A stretch of DNA of 64,000 bases from Amanita rubescens (GCA_015039365.1 WION01000198.1:1-64000); one strand, 5' to 3'; counted from the stretch's first letter, positions 34,023 to 46,335 are shown. Notes: generated from the sequence alone by a model not told the origin. Translations and numbers: made by a program.

Positions 34023-34604
34023 TTATTCCTGGTTCTGAGGCCGAAACGAAATGAAAGGTCTCGGTTTTATACCGTTTTCCCTAGCTTTTCCGAGGCCAAA
34101 GGACTCGGTCTTGGGGGTTATGTTCGGCATCTTGGATTTGAGTTCCGCTGTGGTCGCGATTAAATACGATCGGATTATCTGATAATCCGAAATGTACGTA
34201 CGACGCGCAAGCAGGTCAATCCAATTGTTCTTTTTAACACTATCCTTCCACACCTTCAACTCGTCTTCGTTTAAACCCCTCACCATCTCATACGCGTAGT
34301 TAAGGGACGGATCCGGGATAACGCTGTCTTTCATGTCTGTGACCGCCAATTCCCGCGTGAGCTGTATAAAGACGAGCGGGAGCAGAGCCCCCCACACGGG
34401 ATCGTCGACCTCGGCGCCACCGACAAGCTTTTGCCACAGGCTCGTCCCATGCATTTTCATGTTGGAGTCGAGCGTAGTCAGTTGCCTATCCGGCAGAGAA
34501 ATTTTGGCACGTTTATCAGTGGAAGAGGAAGCTTGGTCGGGTCGACATCCATCAGGGTCAAGACTCAGACTGAACCAACACAGCCACTGCAATGTGACAG
34601 CCAT
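34023..34604 (-). CDS. Hypothetical protein, 193 residues
   Basis: A single open frame with plausible globular content ('WGALLPLVFIQLTRELAVTD', 'NEDELKVWKDSVKKNNWIDLL'). No recognised motif, no signal peptide. A second possible start is the Met of 'MKMHGTSLW', 48 codons in. It lies tail-on to the decayed MACPF gene and ~180 bp from the F-box gene's end. It may be the remains of a longer gene. Confidence 0.4.
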   Translation of the reverse strand: MAVTLQWLCWFSLSLDPDGCRPDQASSSTDKRAKISLPDRQLTTLDSNMKMHGTSLWQKLVGGAEVDDPVWGALLPLVFIQLTRELAVTDMKDSVIPDPSLNYAYEMVRGLNEDELKVWKDSVKKNNWIDLLARRTYISDYQIIRSYLIATTAELKSKMPNITPKTESFGLGKARENGIKPRPFISFRPQNQE

Positions 34605-34785
34605 CCAGACATTTTGCTCTACGATTAGTAGCTTTCCAAAGTGATTGTTGGCGATTCATTCGGTGAAGTCAGTATCCGATTTCTGTATTGTGCCATGGAC
34701 GCTTTGTATCTCTCGGGAAGGCTTCATTTATTTACTCAATAGGGAAAAAGCTGTCGAGTATAACAATCTGTACACAGACTATACA

Positions 34786-37295
34786 TTATGCGACTTTCCA
34801 TTGCCAACTCGGCCCAATGGGATCTCCCCGAGTGCTACAAGCCCCAAACATCAATCATAAGTAGCATTAACGAACAAAAAGAGACGCTTACTGCTCTGCA
34901 CCAGTCCACATACCAATGAACCCAGCCGCTGAACCAATACATCCAATCTGAACACCATTCACGACCCACTCTGGATCATCTTGTTCAACATAGCTTGACG
35001 TCTACTTTTATATTAACAAACGAGTAAGAGGAAACGTGGGACACTCGCCATGGTCCATAAAACGGCCCCATCACCGATCATCTTGACTGTCCCTTTCAGC
35101 TTTCTGATCGGCGGTTGCGTTCCGGTACTTTCCTCTGCCAATTTGGACTCGCCAGAGAAGTGGATAACGGGGAGGTGCCAAATGAGGGCGTTTGGATCGG
35201 CTGATTCGTCTTGAATTGGGGTTGAGGAAGAAGAGGAAGGTGTAGGACGAGGAGGAGGCGGAGAGTACCCCGTTATGCGGAGCGTGATTGGGAATAGCCG
35301 AATGGCTTCGTTGACGTCTTCTTCACTTCCTGTTGATCGGCCAGTTCTTGACTGTAAAAGCTGTGGTGAAGTGGTGTCTCTCATTAGGCCCAATATGGTG
35401 GTACTTACGCTATGAACTATGCAACGTGCGGGTGAGTTGTGTGAATCAGAGAATAGGAGAGAACACGCACGCAACAAATCTTGATAATCCATCCAACACA
35501 CGACGCGCCTCCATTCGCCTTCAACGCCCGCCCAATCCCATCCATCCACTACGCCTGCGTCGTCTGAATTTGGCCATCCCCGACGAGCTTTCAACGCTTC
35601 CCACCGTTCCTTGATTCCATCCTTCCAATACCCTGATGCACCTCCCATCCTGACAAAATCGAGATAAGAAAAAGAATCGACGAGTCGTTCGACCCAGCGA
35701 CGCGTATTTTGGATCGAAACGGACCATTCGTGGTTTGTGAGGCCTTGGTCTTCTTCTCCATCCATTTCTTCTTCAGTGGGTGCAAGAGGTGAGGCGGCGC
35801 CGGTGGGTTGGCTGCTAGACGGTTCAGAATCTTGGGCGTCGGAGGAGACATCTTTTGCTACTATCGAAATCTGTATACGCGCAAGGTCAGAGTCCGGTAG
35901 TAATAGGAAATTGCCAAGACTCACGTCGTCATCATCGTTGTCGGTATCCTCATCCTCATCCTCACCCTCACCCTCATCCTCGGAGTCGCTATCATCCCCA
36001 TCCTCGTCTTCGTCTACAATACCTTCAATATCTTGGGCAATGTTGATCAAGTTCCCCCACGCCTCTTTCATATTCGCCTCTATCAAATACCTCGCGGCGG
36101 AGAGGAACGGGTAATCGGGGACGATCCTATGCGGTGAAACTTCCTCGGGTTTGAGCTGTTGTGGCGGAGGGTGCTCGTCAGCGACTCCTTCGTCAAGCGA
36201 ATCGCCTGAAAAGGGATCGATGCTGGGATGGATGAGGTTGTGGTGGAGCAGAAAATGGGGGTGTATACCAGCAGAGAGAAGGGTGAGCATGTCGAGATGG
36301 ATTTGGGTTGTTTCCTCTTCTTCTGAGCCTGAGGAGAGGGGGGAGGGGGAGCGGAGACGTTCTTTTCCTTTTCCGTCGAGAGGGACGCCGTAACTGAGAG
36401 GTTGGGCTACAGGGAGGAAAGGGCCGTAGAGTCGATGTTTTGTGAGGTAGCGCATATCGTACACTCTCCTCCTCGCTGCAATCCGGATTTGTTGTTGAGA
36501 ACGTTTAGTGTCGGCTTGAGTTCGGTCCAAGAGAGGACCTTTCATGAATACAAGTTTGTAGAATAAGCGCCCGGTTTCGGTTAATTCCCATTCGGGATCG
36601 TCGGTGATGGAGGGGGAATTCGAGGGTTGTTTTTGCTTTCCTTCTCGATTCCTCCGGGGACGACGATGAATCCATGGGTTGAACTTGCGCAAACGATCCA
36701 CGAGACCTGGTGGGTATCCATTACGCAGCACGTCTTCTGCCCACGCAGACGTGGAAGACCTGATATGTTCCAAGAAACTTAGTCCCCATGACTCGTTCAG
36801 AGTTAACGCGGAGGTTGTGCGCTGGAGTTTTCCTTGCAATTCGAGAGCGTGGAGGACGATGGCGAGGGGATAAGCTAGACGCGTCTCGGACAAGGGGGAA
36901 CCGAAAAGGGTTGCGTCTTGCATGTGCAAGGGATCATCAACGGAACACATTACCGAGTTTTCGGTCGTTACGGCGGTAAGCAGCGTGCGCAGAGCGTGGA
37001 GCAACGGTTCTTGCTCAGGTTGATTCCCGGCGTGGGATTGCCTGAAGAGCCTTTTTGCATACATTCTGTTGAGAAACTGGAGCTTCCAGTCATACGATCC
37101 CTCTGGCAAGTGCGGGTGATCGAATATGGCTAGAAAAAGCGCGCGCCAGAGATGTTTGTTTTCACTTCTTTGGCCGAGAAAACTGTAGAAATGTGAGCAT
37201 GTCTGAGAAAGGGCACAGACCGCGTTCGGAAAGCCGTCTTTAGCAGCGACTACGACGACATGCTCGATGAGCTCTTGCGGTACTGCGGTGATCAT
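34786..37295 (-). CDS. F-box protein, multi-exon
   Basis: The start is taken at the ATG of 'MITAVPQELIEHVV' (37295). The first ~45 residues form an F-box (VPQELIEHV...ALSQTCSHFYSFL), which would recruit an SCF ubiquitin ligase through Skp1. The rest (~700 residues) is a long substrate-side region with a very acidic Asp/Glu stretch. Two in-frame introns hide inside the open frame: 35871-35924 (GTGAGT...ACAG, 54 nt) and 35352-35408 (GTAAGT...ACAG, 57 nt). Near the end, a GC-AG intron (donor GCGAGT at ~35,050, acceptor AAAGTAG) leads to 'EWVVNGVQIGCIGSAAG', then another intron and a last exon ending 'PSWQWKVA' with its stop at 34786-34788. A decayed copy of this 3' end lies at 46,311. The gene is divergent with the DUF262 gene, 92 bp away. 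Confidence 0.8.
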
Positions 37296-37387
37296 AATCC
37301 AAGCGACCGGTCCGAAATCGCCGGTCAACATATCCCAAATGATGACAACAATCGCAAACAACTTATAACGCGTTCCGCCGACCCGCC
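37296..37387. promoter_or_regulatory. Likely bidirectional promoter
   Basis: Only 92 bp separate the start codons of the divergent F-box and DUF262 genes, so 5' leaders and promoters must overlap. I see no clear TATA box. Confidence 0.55.
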
Positions 37388-39929
37388 ATGTCCGACGACG
37401 ACGACTACTCCGACCTCACCGATATTGACAATGACGAATACGGACCCTCTCCCTCAAAGAAAAAATCTTCAAAGTCAAACTCATCAGCTTCTGCAGCAGG
37501 TGGATTCAGGGTCAAAAACGCGTTAAAGGTTCCCCGTCCAACAACCTATACCGTCCAGGCTCTTTATGGTCCGTGCCTATCGTGTTTTTTTCTGCTCGAT
37601 TCACTCACTACTATCCAAATAGACCAAATACACGGCTCTGATATCAACTTGGAACCAGACTACCAACGGGGTCAGTCCCCGCTGCACTTTGTCTCCACCT
37701 CGGCCTAATCATGTCCATCCTAGATGTCGTTTGGCCAGAAGGGAAGCAAATCGGAATAATCGATTCCGTCTTTCGCAACTTTTACATCCCGCCCGTCATT
37801 TTTGGTACGTCCCGCCACTACCGCCCTTACGGATTTGCTTATGTTGGGTCTATTAGCCGTCAACACGTTTGACGATGGTTCCGAAACGAGAACGTGTATA
37901 GATGGAAAGCAGCGATTGACATCGGTATATAGGTGAGTTACCAACTACATTTTTCTTTGAGTGAATGTTAATACGACTACAGGTTCATGGACGGACTAGT
38001 AAGCATGTTACACCTCCCATGTCGAGTCATCTAATACAACAACTGCTACTTAAAGATTCCACGTAAGTATAGCTTAACTTTTTCCATATCGCGTAGCGAG
38101 TCTAATTATGCTAAACAGACAAGGACCCGTGAGTACCTAATCCCCCGGCCACCCGTCAACGTTTCTTACGGCCTACACACAGCTTCACTGGCGAAAAACT
38201 ATGGTACAAGGATGTCGGTCAGAAGACGAAAAGCTCCAAACGCAAGACCATTCTCCCGGAAAAGTATCGTCGTCTCTTCGCTAACAAACAGATTGTATGC
38301 GTCGAGTATCATGATATTAATGACCAAGACGAACGAGAAATTTTCCAGGTACGTGTTTTTTTCGTTCGTCGCTGTCAACGGCTAACATGGTCTGCCCCAC
38401 AGCGTGTCCAACTGGGTATGGCGTTGACTCCTGCAGGTCAGACCCCGCTTCTCCACATTGTACCACATCTCACATGCTCTACTACAGAAAAGCTACAAGT
38501 CATCAACTCGCCGCGCGCGCAATTCATCCGTGAACTTCAAGCCAACTACCTCAAAGAACAGGGTGGCGGACTCACCACCTCCGCCCTAGACTGGGACCGT
38601 TCTCGCGGTTCCGACTTTCGGGGTCTCGCCCAAGCCATTTATACCATCGACAAGTACTCTCCCGCCTACAAAACCTCCCCAACCATCCTCCAAATCGAAA
38701 AATGGCTATCGGACGATAGCACCGTAACAACATCGTTCCGGAATAAGATCAAGGACACCTTCGACATCTTTGTCCTCCTCGTCCACGACAAGGCCACCAA
38801 ATCGGCCTTCAAGAAGCCCACCAAAGTCTCTCCCGTCGAGTTCATCCTCATCGTCGTGTTGATCGCGGTGTGGAAGGACAAGATGAGTTTGGCAGAGCTG
38901 AGTGAGTCGATCGCGAAGATGAGGGAAGACGTCAGAATGTACCATACCGATATACGCATGAACTCAAAAGTAACCAAGACCATGGTGGACTTTATGAGGG
39001 GCCTCAAGGCGTCCAAGACGGCTCCCGATCAAACGGCGGCGGCAGTCGCAAAGTCGAAGCCGGCGCCTAATTCAACGGTTCCGAAGCGGAAACGGGGAAG
39101 AGACGAGATGGATGTGGACGGCGAAACAAATAACGATACCGACTTGAGCGACTCGAGCGAAGAGGAACAACAACAGAGCAAGAAAGTCAAGCGATCGCCA
39201 CCGACGGCGCCTACTACCTCTGCTGCAAGCCCTCCCAAGAGTTTACCGAACCTTCGTCCAACGTTGACTTCCGGCCCGGTTGGCCCGCCGAGGCCCACCG
39301 CGCCCCTACCGGCGCCGGTCCAATCACAGCCGCCGACGCCATCGCAATCGGCGCCTCCTTTGCCTCCACCTCCGTTAAAGAGTCCAACGACCACTCAAGC
39401 GCCGCCGACCCAACCCAAGATGGACCGATTGGCGGGTTTACGAGCAGCGAGAGCTGCTGCGGCCCAGAGTTATCCATCTCTACCTTTGGCTCCGAGATCG
39501 GTCGGGACGAATGGGAATAGCAGCAACGGTACGTGTCCTTTCTTTCTTATCCACGGATCGGGATCATATACGAGCGTAGGTCCTCCACCGTCACCACGAT
39601 CACCGAGTACTCCTTTTCCCAATTTCAAAGGTGGACTTGGGATGCCCCCAACCTCCCATCAACTACCCTCTCATAGACCCCCCTCTTCCAATCCCAACTT
39701 TATCCCTTTGTTCCTACCCAGCCCTACTCAAGGGCAACACTCCCAAGCACCTGGTACCTCTATGGAAAACATCCTCAATGCTTCTTTGTCTAGAGGTCCT
39801 CCCCCTCCTAGTGTAGTGGGAAGACCAGAGACAGACAGGGAGAGGAAGGAGAGGGAACAGTGGGAGATTGGGAGGTATGGAAGGGTTCAGAACCAATATT
39901 CTGCTGATTATTGGAAGAGGAAGTTGTAA
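37388..39929 (+). CDS. DUF262-domain protein, multi-exon
   Basis: The start is the ATG at 37388 ('MSDDDDYSDLTDID'). Short exons follow, joined by introns with clear sites (e.g. GTACGT near 37,806, GTGAGT near 37,933). They carry 'EPDYQRDVVWPEGKQIGIID', 'FYIPPVIFAVNTF' and the hallmark 'IDGKQRLTSVYRF'. The D-G-K/Q-Q-R motif is the signature of the ParB-related DUF262 fold, best known from GmrSD-type DNA-cutting systems in bacteria but also present as single-domain proteins in fungi. A 53-nt intron (GTCAGA...TACAG) precedes 'EKLQVINSPRAQFI'. The C-terminal half is a Pro/Ser-rich disordered region with a basic patch (PKRKRGRDEMD) and an intron near 39,530. A nuclear nucleic-acid role is plausible; the fungal function is unknown. 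Confidence 0.85.
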
Positions 39930-40067
39930 GGCTAGTTGGAGAGAGAGGGTATGCTTTGCTTGTTAGTCTAGTCTAGTTTTGTGTAATTTTTGAGCAATAT
40001 TCCCTTGATACAATTTGTGTATCATTCTTGTTTAATGCAGCTTGGACAGCAAACGTACTAAGTTGAA
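39930..40067. other. 3' flank of the DUF262 gene
   Basis: AT-rich downstream sequence with TTTTGTGTAATTTTTGAGCA; a probable 3' UTR and polyadenylation region. No classic AATAAA was identified. Confidence 0.35.
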
Positions 40068-41520
40068 TTGGATTCACGTTCATGGCGATACGCAGTTGTG
40101 GTAGTACAAGATCAAGATGCGATGGACGTGTCACGAGTTTCTGTCACATTTTCTGCCACGACGCATGGTGGTGAGCAGCGCACATCTTTCTCCCGGTGGC
40201 GTGGTATGAATCCTGACAATGAACATTTAGCGCAACAGCATCGAAGTTATCATGACAAGTTGGAAATCTTGACCGGCCATTGTTGCATTTGTACGTCCTC
40301 TTGATCCTATTTATCTGACAAGTCATGACGTACTATCCATCCACCCAGTCACTTCACTGTCCTGCACATCCCAAACGCCATGAAGGCGTCAGAATCATTA
40401 TCGATGCTCATCGCCGCACCATCTCGTCTAAACAGATCCCTTCCACGGCCGCGTTTCATTTGTAACGTTACTGATGGGGGGTTGGTCGTGGTTGAAGCGG
40501 ATATCAGCAAATGGCCAAAGGAAACGGAAGCGAAAACGGAGACACTAGTTGTTGGGTCGGTCCGGTGTCAGCAAGCTCGGAGGAAACAACAACTACTGGG
40601 GCTGCCGTTACACACCGCAAGCGAAACGCCCGTAATGACCACCGCGCAACCGTTATGGGCGTCCATACCCACTCTTCCGCCCTCCACTCTTAAAATGACA
40701 TAGATATTTCTATCCCTGAGCCTTTTTTCTCGGTCATGGGTAGAGTTGCCCTTGTCGACATTGGAGAAACAACTATCGTAACAGCGAAGGAGGAGGGGAA
40801 TGTGAAGATGTCAACGACGAACTGATGTAGAAAGTCGTTCACACCGACTAATGGAGAAAGAGATTGGTTATATGCGGGTGAGCGCCATTGGGCAGACGGT
40901 AAGTTTCTGTTCATTCAATTCGAGACTTGTGAGCCATGTGCTTAACGAGTGTGCATAGAAGCGCCGAGACGCTATTTTAATAATGTTTGGGCGGAAGGGT
41001 TTCGATGGATGTAAAGGATTAACGAGACATCTATATTCGCGTCCGCTCATCTCTTCCTTCATTTCGATACGCAAATTCACATCTGAATTAGAAGGGCCAA
41101 ATTCGCGCTGTGCAAGATCCGGCCCTGTACCCTGCTCGACTAGTAGAAACCACGCTCAATGCGCAGCAGGCAGTTCATATCGGTGGTTTTGATCACCCGC
41201 ATCAATTAACAGGTCTTGTTATGAGACGACGTTTGGGTCGCAGTATTCCCAGGTTTTGGGAAATGAGCCCCAGTCCCGGCCCGTTGGAGTTCGCGAACGG
41301 TGCGTTTTTGCCTTTTTCCCAAGTTTGGAAGTTGACGGGCGCATAGAAGTGATGGTGCCCCCCCCGACTGGGCTATCATGTCGCGCATAACGTCAGTAGT
41401 CCGACACTTGTTAGCAGAGGCGAGAACGGTGAGGGTAGACTGGAGCATTCGGAGCTCGAGAGTTGGATGATCTACATCATTCAGGCACAGCGCTCAGTTT
41501 GGATGATGACGAGAACATCA
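40068..41520 (+). pseudogene. Decayed coding fragments
   Basis: Separated plus-strand frames look like former exons: 'EGVRIIIDAHRRTIS' after a CCCAG acceptor at ~40,350; 'RVALVDIGETTIVTAKEEGN' near 40,740; 'GFDHPHQLTGLV' near 41,190; 'IPRFWEMSPSPGPLEFANG' near 41,250; 'WMIYIIQAQRSVWMM' near 41,470. Stops and frame changes lie between them. The original family is not recognised. These could be one gene in decay or a mosaic. Confidence 0.4.
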
Positions 41521-42063
41521 CGGTGATTGCGTGGTATATGCAAATTCCTTTTCTGTCATATTCAGAAGTCTTAGATCATATATTCAATACTGTACATACA
41601 CGGAATCAAGCAGAACCAGTACATGTTCATATAGATGGTAAAGAAAGAAAAAAAAAGAACTTTTCTCATTGCATTCCTCCTTCCAGTTCACCGCCAAGGT
41701 GAGTAATACTAAGGGGGAATGTAGTTATAGTCTCTGGAATAGGGTTCAGTTGGGTAGTGGATAGCTGGCTGAGATTTGTTCTTCGGCTCGCTCCCTTTTG
41801 ATCGAGACGATGTTGGGTACGCGAGCAACGAAGGCATAGGATATGGAAAATGAAAGATGTAGTCGTCGTAACTGATGTGGTTTTCTCTAGGTTGTCAATA
41901 ATCTGTCCAAGTCCGTCCATCAGTCAAATCAAATCCCGTAAATATGAAGCTGAATTTCGTACCTTGTCATCCGAGTCAGTTCCCACTCACTCTTCCAAAA
42001 GTCCATCCAACGATTGAGTTCAATAGCTCGATCTACCAGGCGGCGCGATCACAGTTAACGCCT
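41521..42063. other. Spacer without supported gene
   Basis: Short frames only. Probably the downstream region of the PIN-domain gene and further decayed sequence. Confidence 0.4.
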
Positions 42064-43210
42064 TCACGGATCCAACTTCTCGCCGCGAGCCAAGACTCGG
42101 ACGACTTTACTGGGCTGGGAGACCATCTCCATCATCGCCATGACGGCGGGTGGGCGCTCAACGAGACCCGGGCCGTTCCCTCCCGTCCCGGTTACGGTTA
42201 TCCCGGAACTGGCATTATCGCCTATAGAGCTAATGGACGGCTTTCGCCTCCCTCCTCGGGCATGTCCATGGTAGCCATGGCCATGATGAGAATGTCCCCT
42301 TCGTCCGGATCGGGGACCAACAGTTTCTTCCTCATCTCCTTCTCCTGAGCCGGGGCCTCGTCCGTGACCAGGCGCAGCTGCATCGATTTCGAGAATCTCA
42401 ACGCCGGCTTTGGAAGCCCAGTAGGAGACGAGTGTACCGGACGACCTAGGTTCAAATTTGTTGATGTTGGGATTGTTGGAAGGTGCGGGGAGCGGAACGA
42501 CGGGCATGTTGGTAGCCTGGTCACCATCTGAAGAGGGAGATAAAACTGCAAAGACGACACGTGGGGTGGGTTTGGGGCTACCGTCGGTGCCGAGTTCAAT
42601 GAGGGGGTTTTCGGTTTCCCATTTGGCGCAACAGACGGTTCTGCGGACCCATTCCGGTGACGGGAGGGGTGTACCAGTGTCGTTAGTGGTAAAGGTGATC
42701 TTATCCCAGAAGACGAACGCTTCGTCTCGTTGAACCCTTACTCGGGGGTTAGTACCCACTTGGGCTTCCAAGATACGAGATGCAGCGCGGGCGCGTTGGG
42801 CGAGAGAGCTTGTTCCCTTCTTGAGAAGGTCGAGGGTGTTAAGCGCTGGGGTGCGTCAACGCTTCGCACGGGAGTACGCTGGTATACGACTCGCCTTCGA
42901 GAGGAACAATAAGGACTTGGTCTCTCCCGTCCTTGCACCATCGTTTGACTTGATAAAGGGCGTGAACCAGCACGCTAGCGTCGACTACGATGATATCCGC
43001 TTCTTTCGCATCATTATCATCCTGGACATCGCGGGGTTTCATCTTGGCCAACATTGCCGGACTCCGCGAGTTCTGAAATCGTTTCTGTGGCATTATAGTT
43101 CGCTGAGTTTCCCTCCAATTTGCTGAACCGGGACCTCCCCTAGCGTTGACGCTCTTTTCAAGCTGCTCGACTTGATGAGTCAGAAAGGCAGCTCCAAGTG
43201 CGCGAGACAT
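42064..43210 (-). CDS. PIN-domain-like protein, two coding exons
   Basis: Exon 1 starts at 'MSRALGAAFLTHQVEQLEKSV' (43210) and contains 'DIIVVDASVLVHALYQVKRW', the first acidic strand of a PIN nuclease-like fold. A GC-AG intron (donor GCGAGT, acceptor CCCCAG, 49 nt, ~42,844-42,892) joins 'VLIVPLE' to 'LNTLDLLKKGTSSLAQRARA', a well-formed PIN core. The second half has a Gly/His-rich low-complexity stretch (GRRGHSHHGHGYHGHARGG) and a disordered tail. PIN domains cut single-stranded RNA using clustered Asp/Glu residues; here one early Asp is plain, the others are less so, so activity is uncertain. An upstream minus-strand frame ending at a GTCAGT donor (43,310-43,450) may be 5' UTR or an extra first exon. 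Confidence 0.75.
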
Positions 43211-43695
43211 GGCAAGCTGCTTTGCGCTGACAGTGGGACCCTAGTTATGTTATGTGAGTCTACTAATACTAGGTCAAATTTGATTCTAACTGACTTTGTC
43301 TGCCATGACTGGATGGAAGTGAGAGCAAAGCGAGGGTGGATGCTTAGTAAGCATGGCTTGATGGCTGCCTCACACGATGACCAGCTTATTGATGGCTCCG
43401 ATCTCGAGCTTTTCAACGGGTTTTCAAGGCGAGAACTTGAAGCCAACTTCATCAGACTCTGCTACACGTCAAGTTAGTCAAATTTATCTCTTAGTATCGT
43501 TAGTTAAAATCGTAATCAAATTACAGTTCCCACTCACTGCGACAACAAGCATTCTTCAAGATCAATTCATCCCTGTACCTGACTCACTAGTACGTTCCGG
43601 TTACTCTACAAATTACCCTTATCATATTAGCTTACTTTTTTTTTCCCGGTGACTCCCCGATTTTCTTTTTTTTACTCGAGCAGACAAGTTTGAAG
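43211..43695. promoter_or_regulatory. Divergent intergenic region (PIN / cysteine-module genes)
   Basis: Separates two head-to-head genes. It may contain a 5' exon of the PIN gene. A pyrimidine-rich stretch (TTTTTTTTTCCC, TTTCTTTTTTTT) lies at ~43,640-43,675, shortly before the plus-strand start codon, as is common in fungal promoters. Confidence 0.4.
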
Positions 43696-45855
43696 ATGGA
43701 ACACTACAATTCGCGGGGAGAAATCATTCATTATCCCCCTTCAGTACGCGAATTTATCATAAAATTCATTGTCCAAACTGACAAACTTTTTCAGATAAGT
43801 TACCTTTGGCCGTATCCTTATCCATTTCCCCTCGTTTACCCATCACCACCGCCTCTTCCATCTATTTCCCTGCCAGATGAAATTCGACGCGACGGCCAGT
43901 GTCGCGGTCCCAACGCCGCGCCTTCTTCCTTAACACCAACTCCACCAGTACCTTCATCATCACGTCCGACTGCCCCCACTACCAACCCCACCACCAGCGC
44001 TGCACCCGCACCACCAATCATAGGCAAGAAACGGCCCAAACCAGGTCCAAGATGTAGAATCCCTCCCGTTTCAGGACCCCACTCCGTCCCCCCTCTAACC
44101 CTTAAATGGCGCAATCCGCGTCCACTTCCTATTCCAAACCGTTCTCTGCCTTCAAACGCGCCCATCCCAAACACGGCGGCAGAGAATTCAGCCATACCCG
44201 CAGTTACGACTACGACTACACCCAAACCTTGCACGACACCATCTTGTGCGGGGATTATCCCAACCGGATCGTCTACGCTCACGCGACACTGTCCGTCTTG
44301 TGTCAAAGCGGATTGGAACGCGAGGAAAAGTGGGATTATGCGGTGTTTGCAAGTCGCACGTCGCGTCGGGCATGGAGGCGGACAAGCCGAAACAGTCGAA
44401 AGACCAGGCCCACAACCAGGGCGATCGAGGTCGGATTCAAGTGCGAGCATGAGCAGCTTATCGTCTCTTTCGACTTTGACGAGTTCGGATGAGGACGAAG
44501 ACCGTGATGAGGAGCGCAGCATCTATACCCCCGCTACGACTATCGACGGAAGTCAGGACTCTGTGCCTCCCCTTCTTCTACCTGCACCTATGACCACGTC
44601 AAAACGCCCACCTCCAAAGTTAACCCTTCGATTCCGCTCAATCCTTTACCACAGCACTAAATCTTTCCGATATTGCTGTGACCCAAGTTGTTCGCGAAAG
44701 CTAGACAAGGAATACACCCGTGTTCGGTGTGTCCCTTGTAGAGCGCGCGCGAGGCAGAGGACGAGGGAGCTTGTTGAGGAGTTGACTGTTTTGAGGAGGA
44801 GGAGGGTTGATGGTGGTAATACGAACGAGACGGGAGGGGAAATGAAAGAAAAAGAAACGCTAGACGTGGTTCCGGGCGCGCGACTCTGCGTGGTACGACC
44901 GTGCTCGCATATACTCCCACCTGTGGAAGAGTACAAGCATAACATGTGTCTTGGCTGTAGACGGTTCTTTTCTTCCATCCGCGGTGGCAACGAGGCAAAA
45001 GAATCGTGGAACGGGTTTACAGCAGGGGATTTGGTGCCCGGGAGGAAGAGATGCGCGAGTTTGGATTGCGGTGTGCTCGTGGTGGAAAGCTCGGGATCAG
45101 GATCGTTGTGCGTGCAGTGTACAAAGAGAAAAGCTTGGGAGATGAACCGCGTCGAACGGGTTCGTGCGCGGAGAAAGACGCAGGATGATGCTAGTAGTAC
45201 CTGTACGCCATGCGACAAGACCTCGAGCGTTCCTACCAAACCCAAAGTGCGTATCCCCAACGTCCAATTAACCTGTTAATAAACAAATGATGAATAGGTC
45301 CCTCCCATGTACCCAGAATACCACACCCTTCATTCTCTCTCTGTCCATTTTAGAACGCTGCTGTATGTGTTTCTGAGGGACCAAGTCTCCCTCGCTCTAC
45401 GACAAAAATCTTCCCCTCCCACACGAACCTTTGATTCCGTGGGACCTGCACCTGCACCCGCCCTCTTCACCTTCTCCGGCCAATTCTCCACCGTCTCCCC
45501 CACCCCCGACATCACACACCCCACGTACAAACCAAACATCCTCCGGCACATCTCCCACGTCCGGACCGTACTCGAACGCTCGTCCCGTTTGAGGTTACAA
45601 CCTCAGAACCAGCGCGATCCGCTCGTGGCGTTTAAACAAGGGTTTGCGATGAGGTTCGCGTGTGCCCATTCGATTCCGTTGGCGTTGTTCGCGCCCGAGG
45701 GAGGGGTGACAGCGGACAAGGATGCGGAAGACGCAATCAGAAGAAATATTAAAGGAGAGTTGGACATTATCACCGTTTCAGACGATTCGCATTCCGTCGT
45801 TCCGGGTCAAATGACAGTTGTTAGGTTTCGTATGGGCGTCGTGGGCGTTTCATAG
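43696..45855 (+). CDS. Cysteine-module (putative zinc-binding) protein
   Basis: The start is the ATG at 43696. The first 190 residues are Pro/Ser/Thr-rich; a pyrimidine-rich ACTTTTTCAG at ~43,790 could be an acceptor for an intron near the 5' end. Then come four modules of the type C-x3/4-C ... C-x2-C: CTTPSC...HCPSC, CCDPSC...CVPC, CVVRPC...CLGC and CASLDC...CVQC, each followed by a basic helix (for example 'KADWNARKSGIMRCLQVARR'). Each looks like a small zinc ribbon. An intron (GTGCGT...GAATAG, 45,248-45,298) leads to a final exon with 'FKQGFAMRFACAHSIPLALF' and a stop at 45855. DNA or RNA binding is inferred from zinc-ribbon geometry plus basic helices. A partial inverted copy lies at 46,090-46,335. 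Confidence 0.65.
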
Positions 45856-46089
45856 TCGTGTTTTTTTTTTTTTTTTTTTCGTTCTTGTTGGACTTGCAGT
45901 TGTGTGTTTGATGCGTCTGTATTCTTGCACATGTTACCAGTCAATTTATCGTACAATGCTACTAATAGTATGATATGATAGCGATTCGTTTATATTATAG
46001 ACTTGCGCGTTTGCGTATTATAGAAACAATGCTGCGCACAATGCTATCATTTCGATAGCGGTACCAGGAGATATCGATGCTACGATTCA
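45856..46089. other. 3' flank with T20 run
   Basis: Downstream of the cysteine-module gene: a T run at ~45,863-45,881 and AT-rich sequence. No gene. Confidence 0.5.
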
Positions 46090-46335
46090 TCACAAGCGAC
46101 GATAAACTGCTGGTACTCGTATTCGAATCCGATCTGGTTGGCCTCCCTCTCCTCCTGGTCTTTCGACTGTTTTGAGTTTCCTTGACTTGTCCACTTCCAT
46201 TGGCGTGCCCGAGGCGACGCGCGATTCGAAAATACCGCATAATCCCACTTTTCCTCGCGTACCGGTCGGCTTTGACACGAATTGTCTTGTGAGAGTAGAC
46301 GATCCGGTTCGTGGGTATGTGGACTGGTGCAGAGC
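46090..46335 (-). pseudogene. Inverted fragment of the cysteine-module gene
   Basis: Minus-strand translation contains 'KADRYARKSGIMRYFRIARR' and 'RPTRSDSNTSTSSLSSL', matching 'KADWNARKSGIMRCLQVARR' and 'RSRSDSSASMSSLSSL' in the gene at 43,696. The match is broken by frame changes and has lost the flanking cysteine pairs. It is a partial duplicate in opposite orientation. Confidence 0.75.

Noticed and set aside
34023..34163. Plus-strand ORF 33840-34163 as the real C-terminus of the MACPF gene
   Set aside because: After ~33,940 its translation is hydrophobic and unlike the preceding region; the opposite-strand frame is longer and more protein-like. The assignment remains weak.
44106..44492. 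128-residue plus-strand ORF within the cysteine-module gene
   Set aside because: Shadow frame of the longer gene, which has the repeated cysteine pattern.
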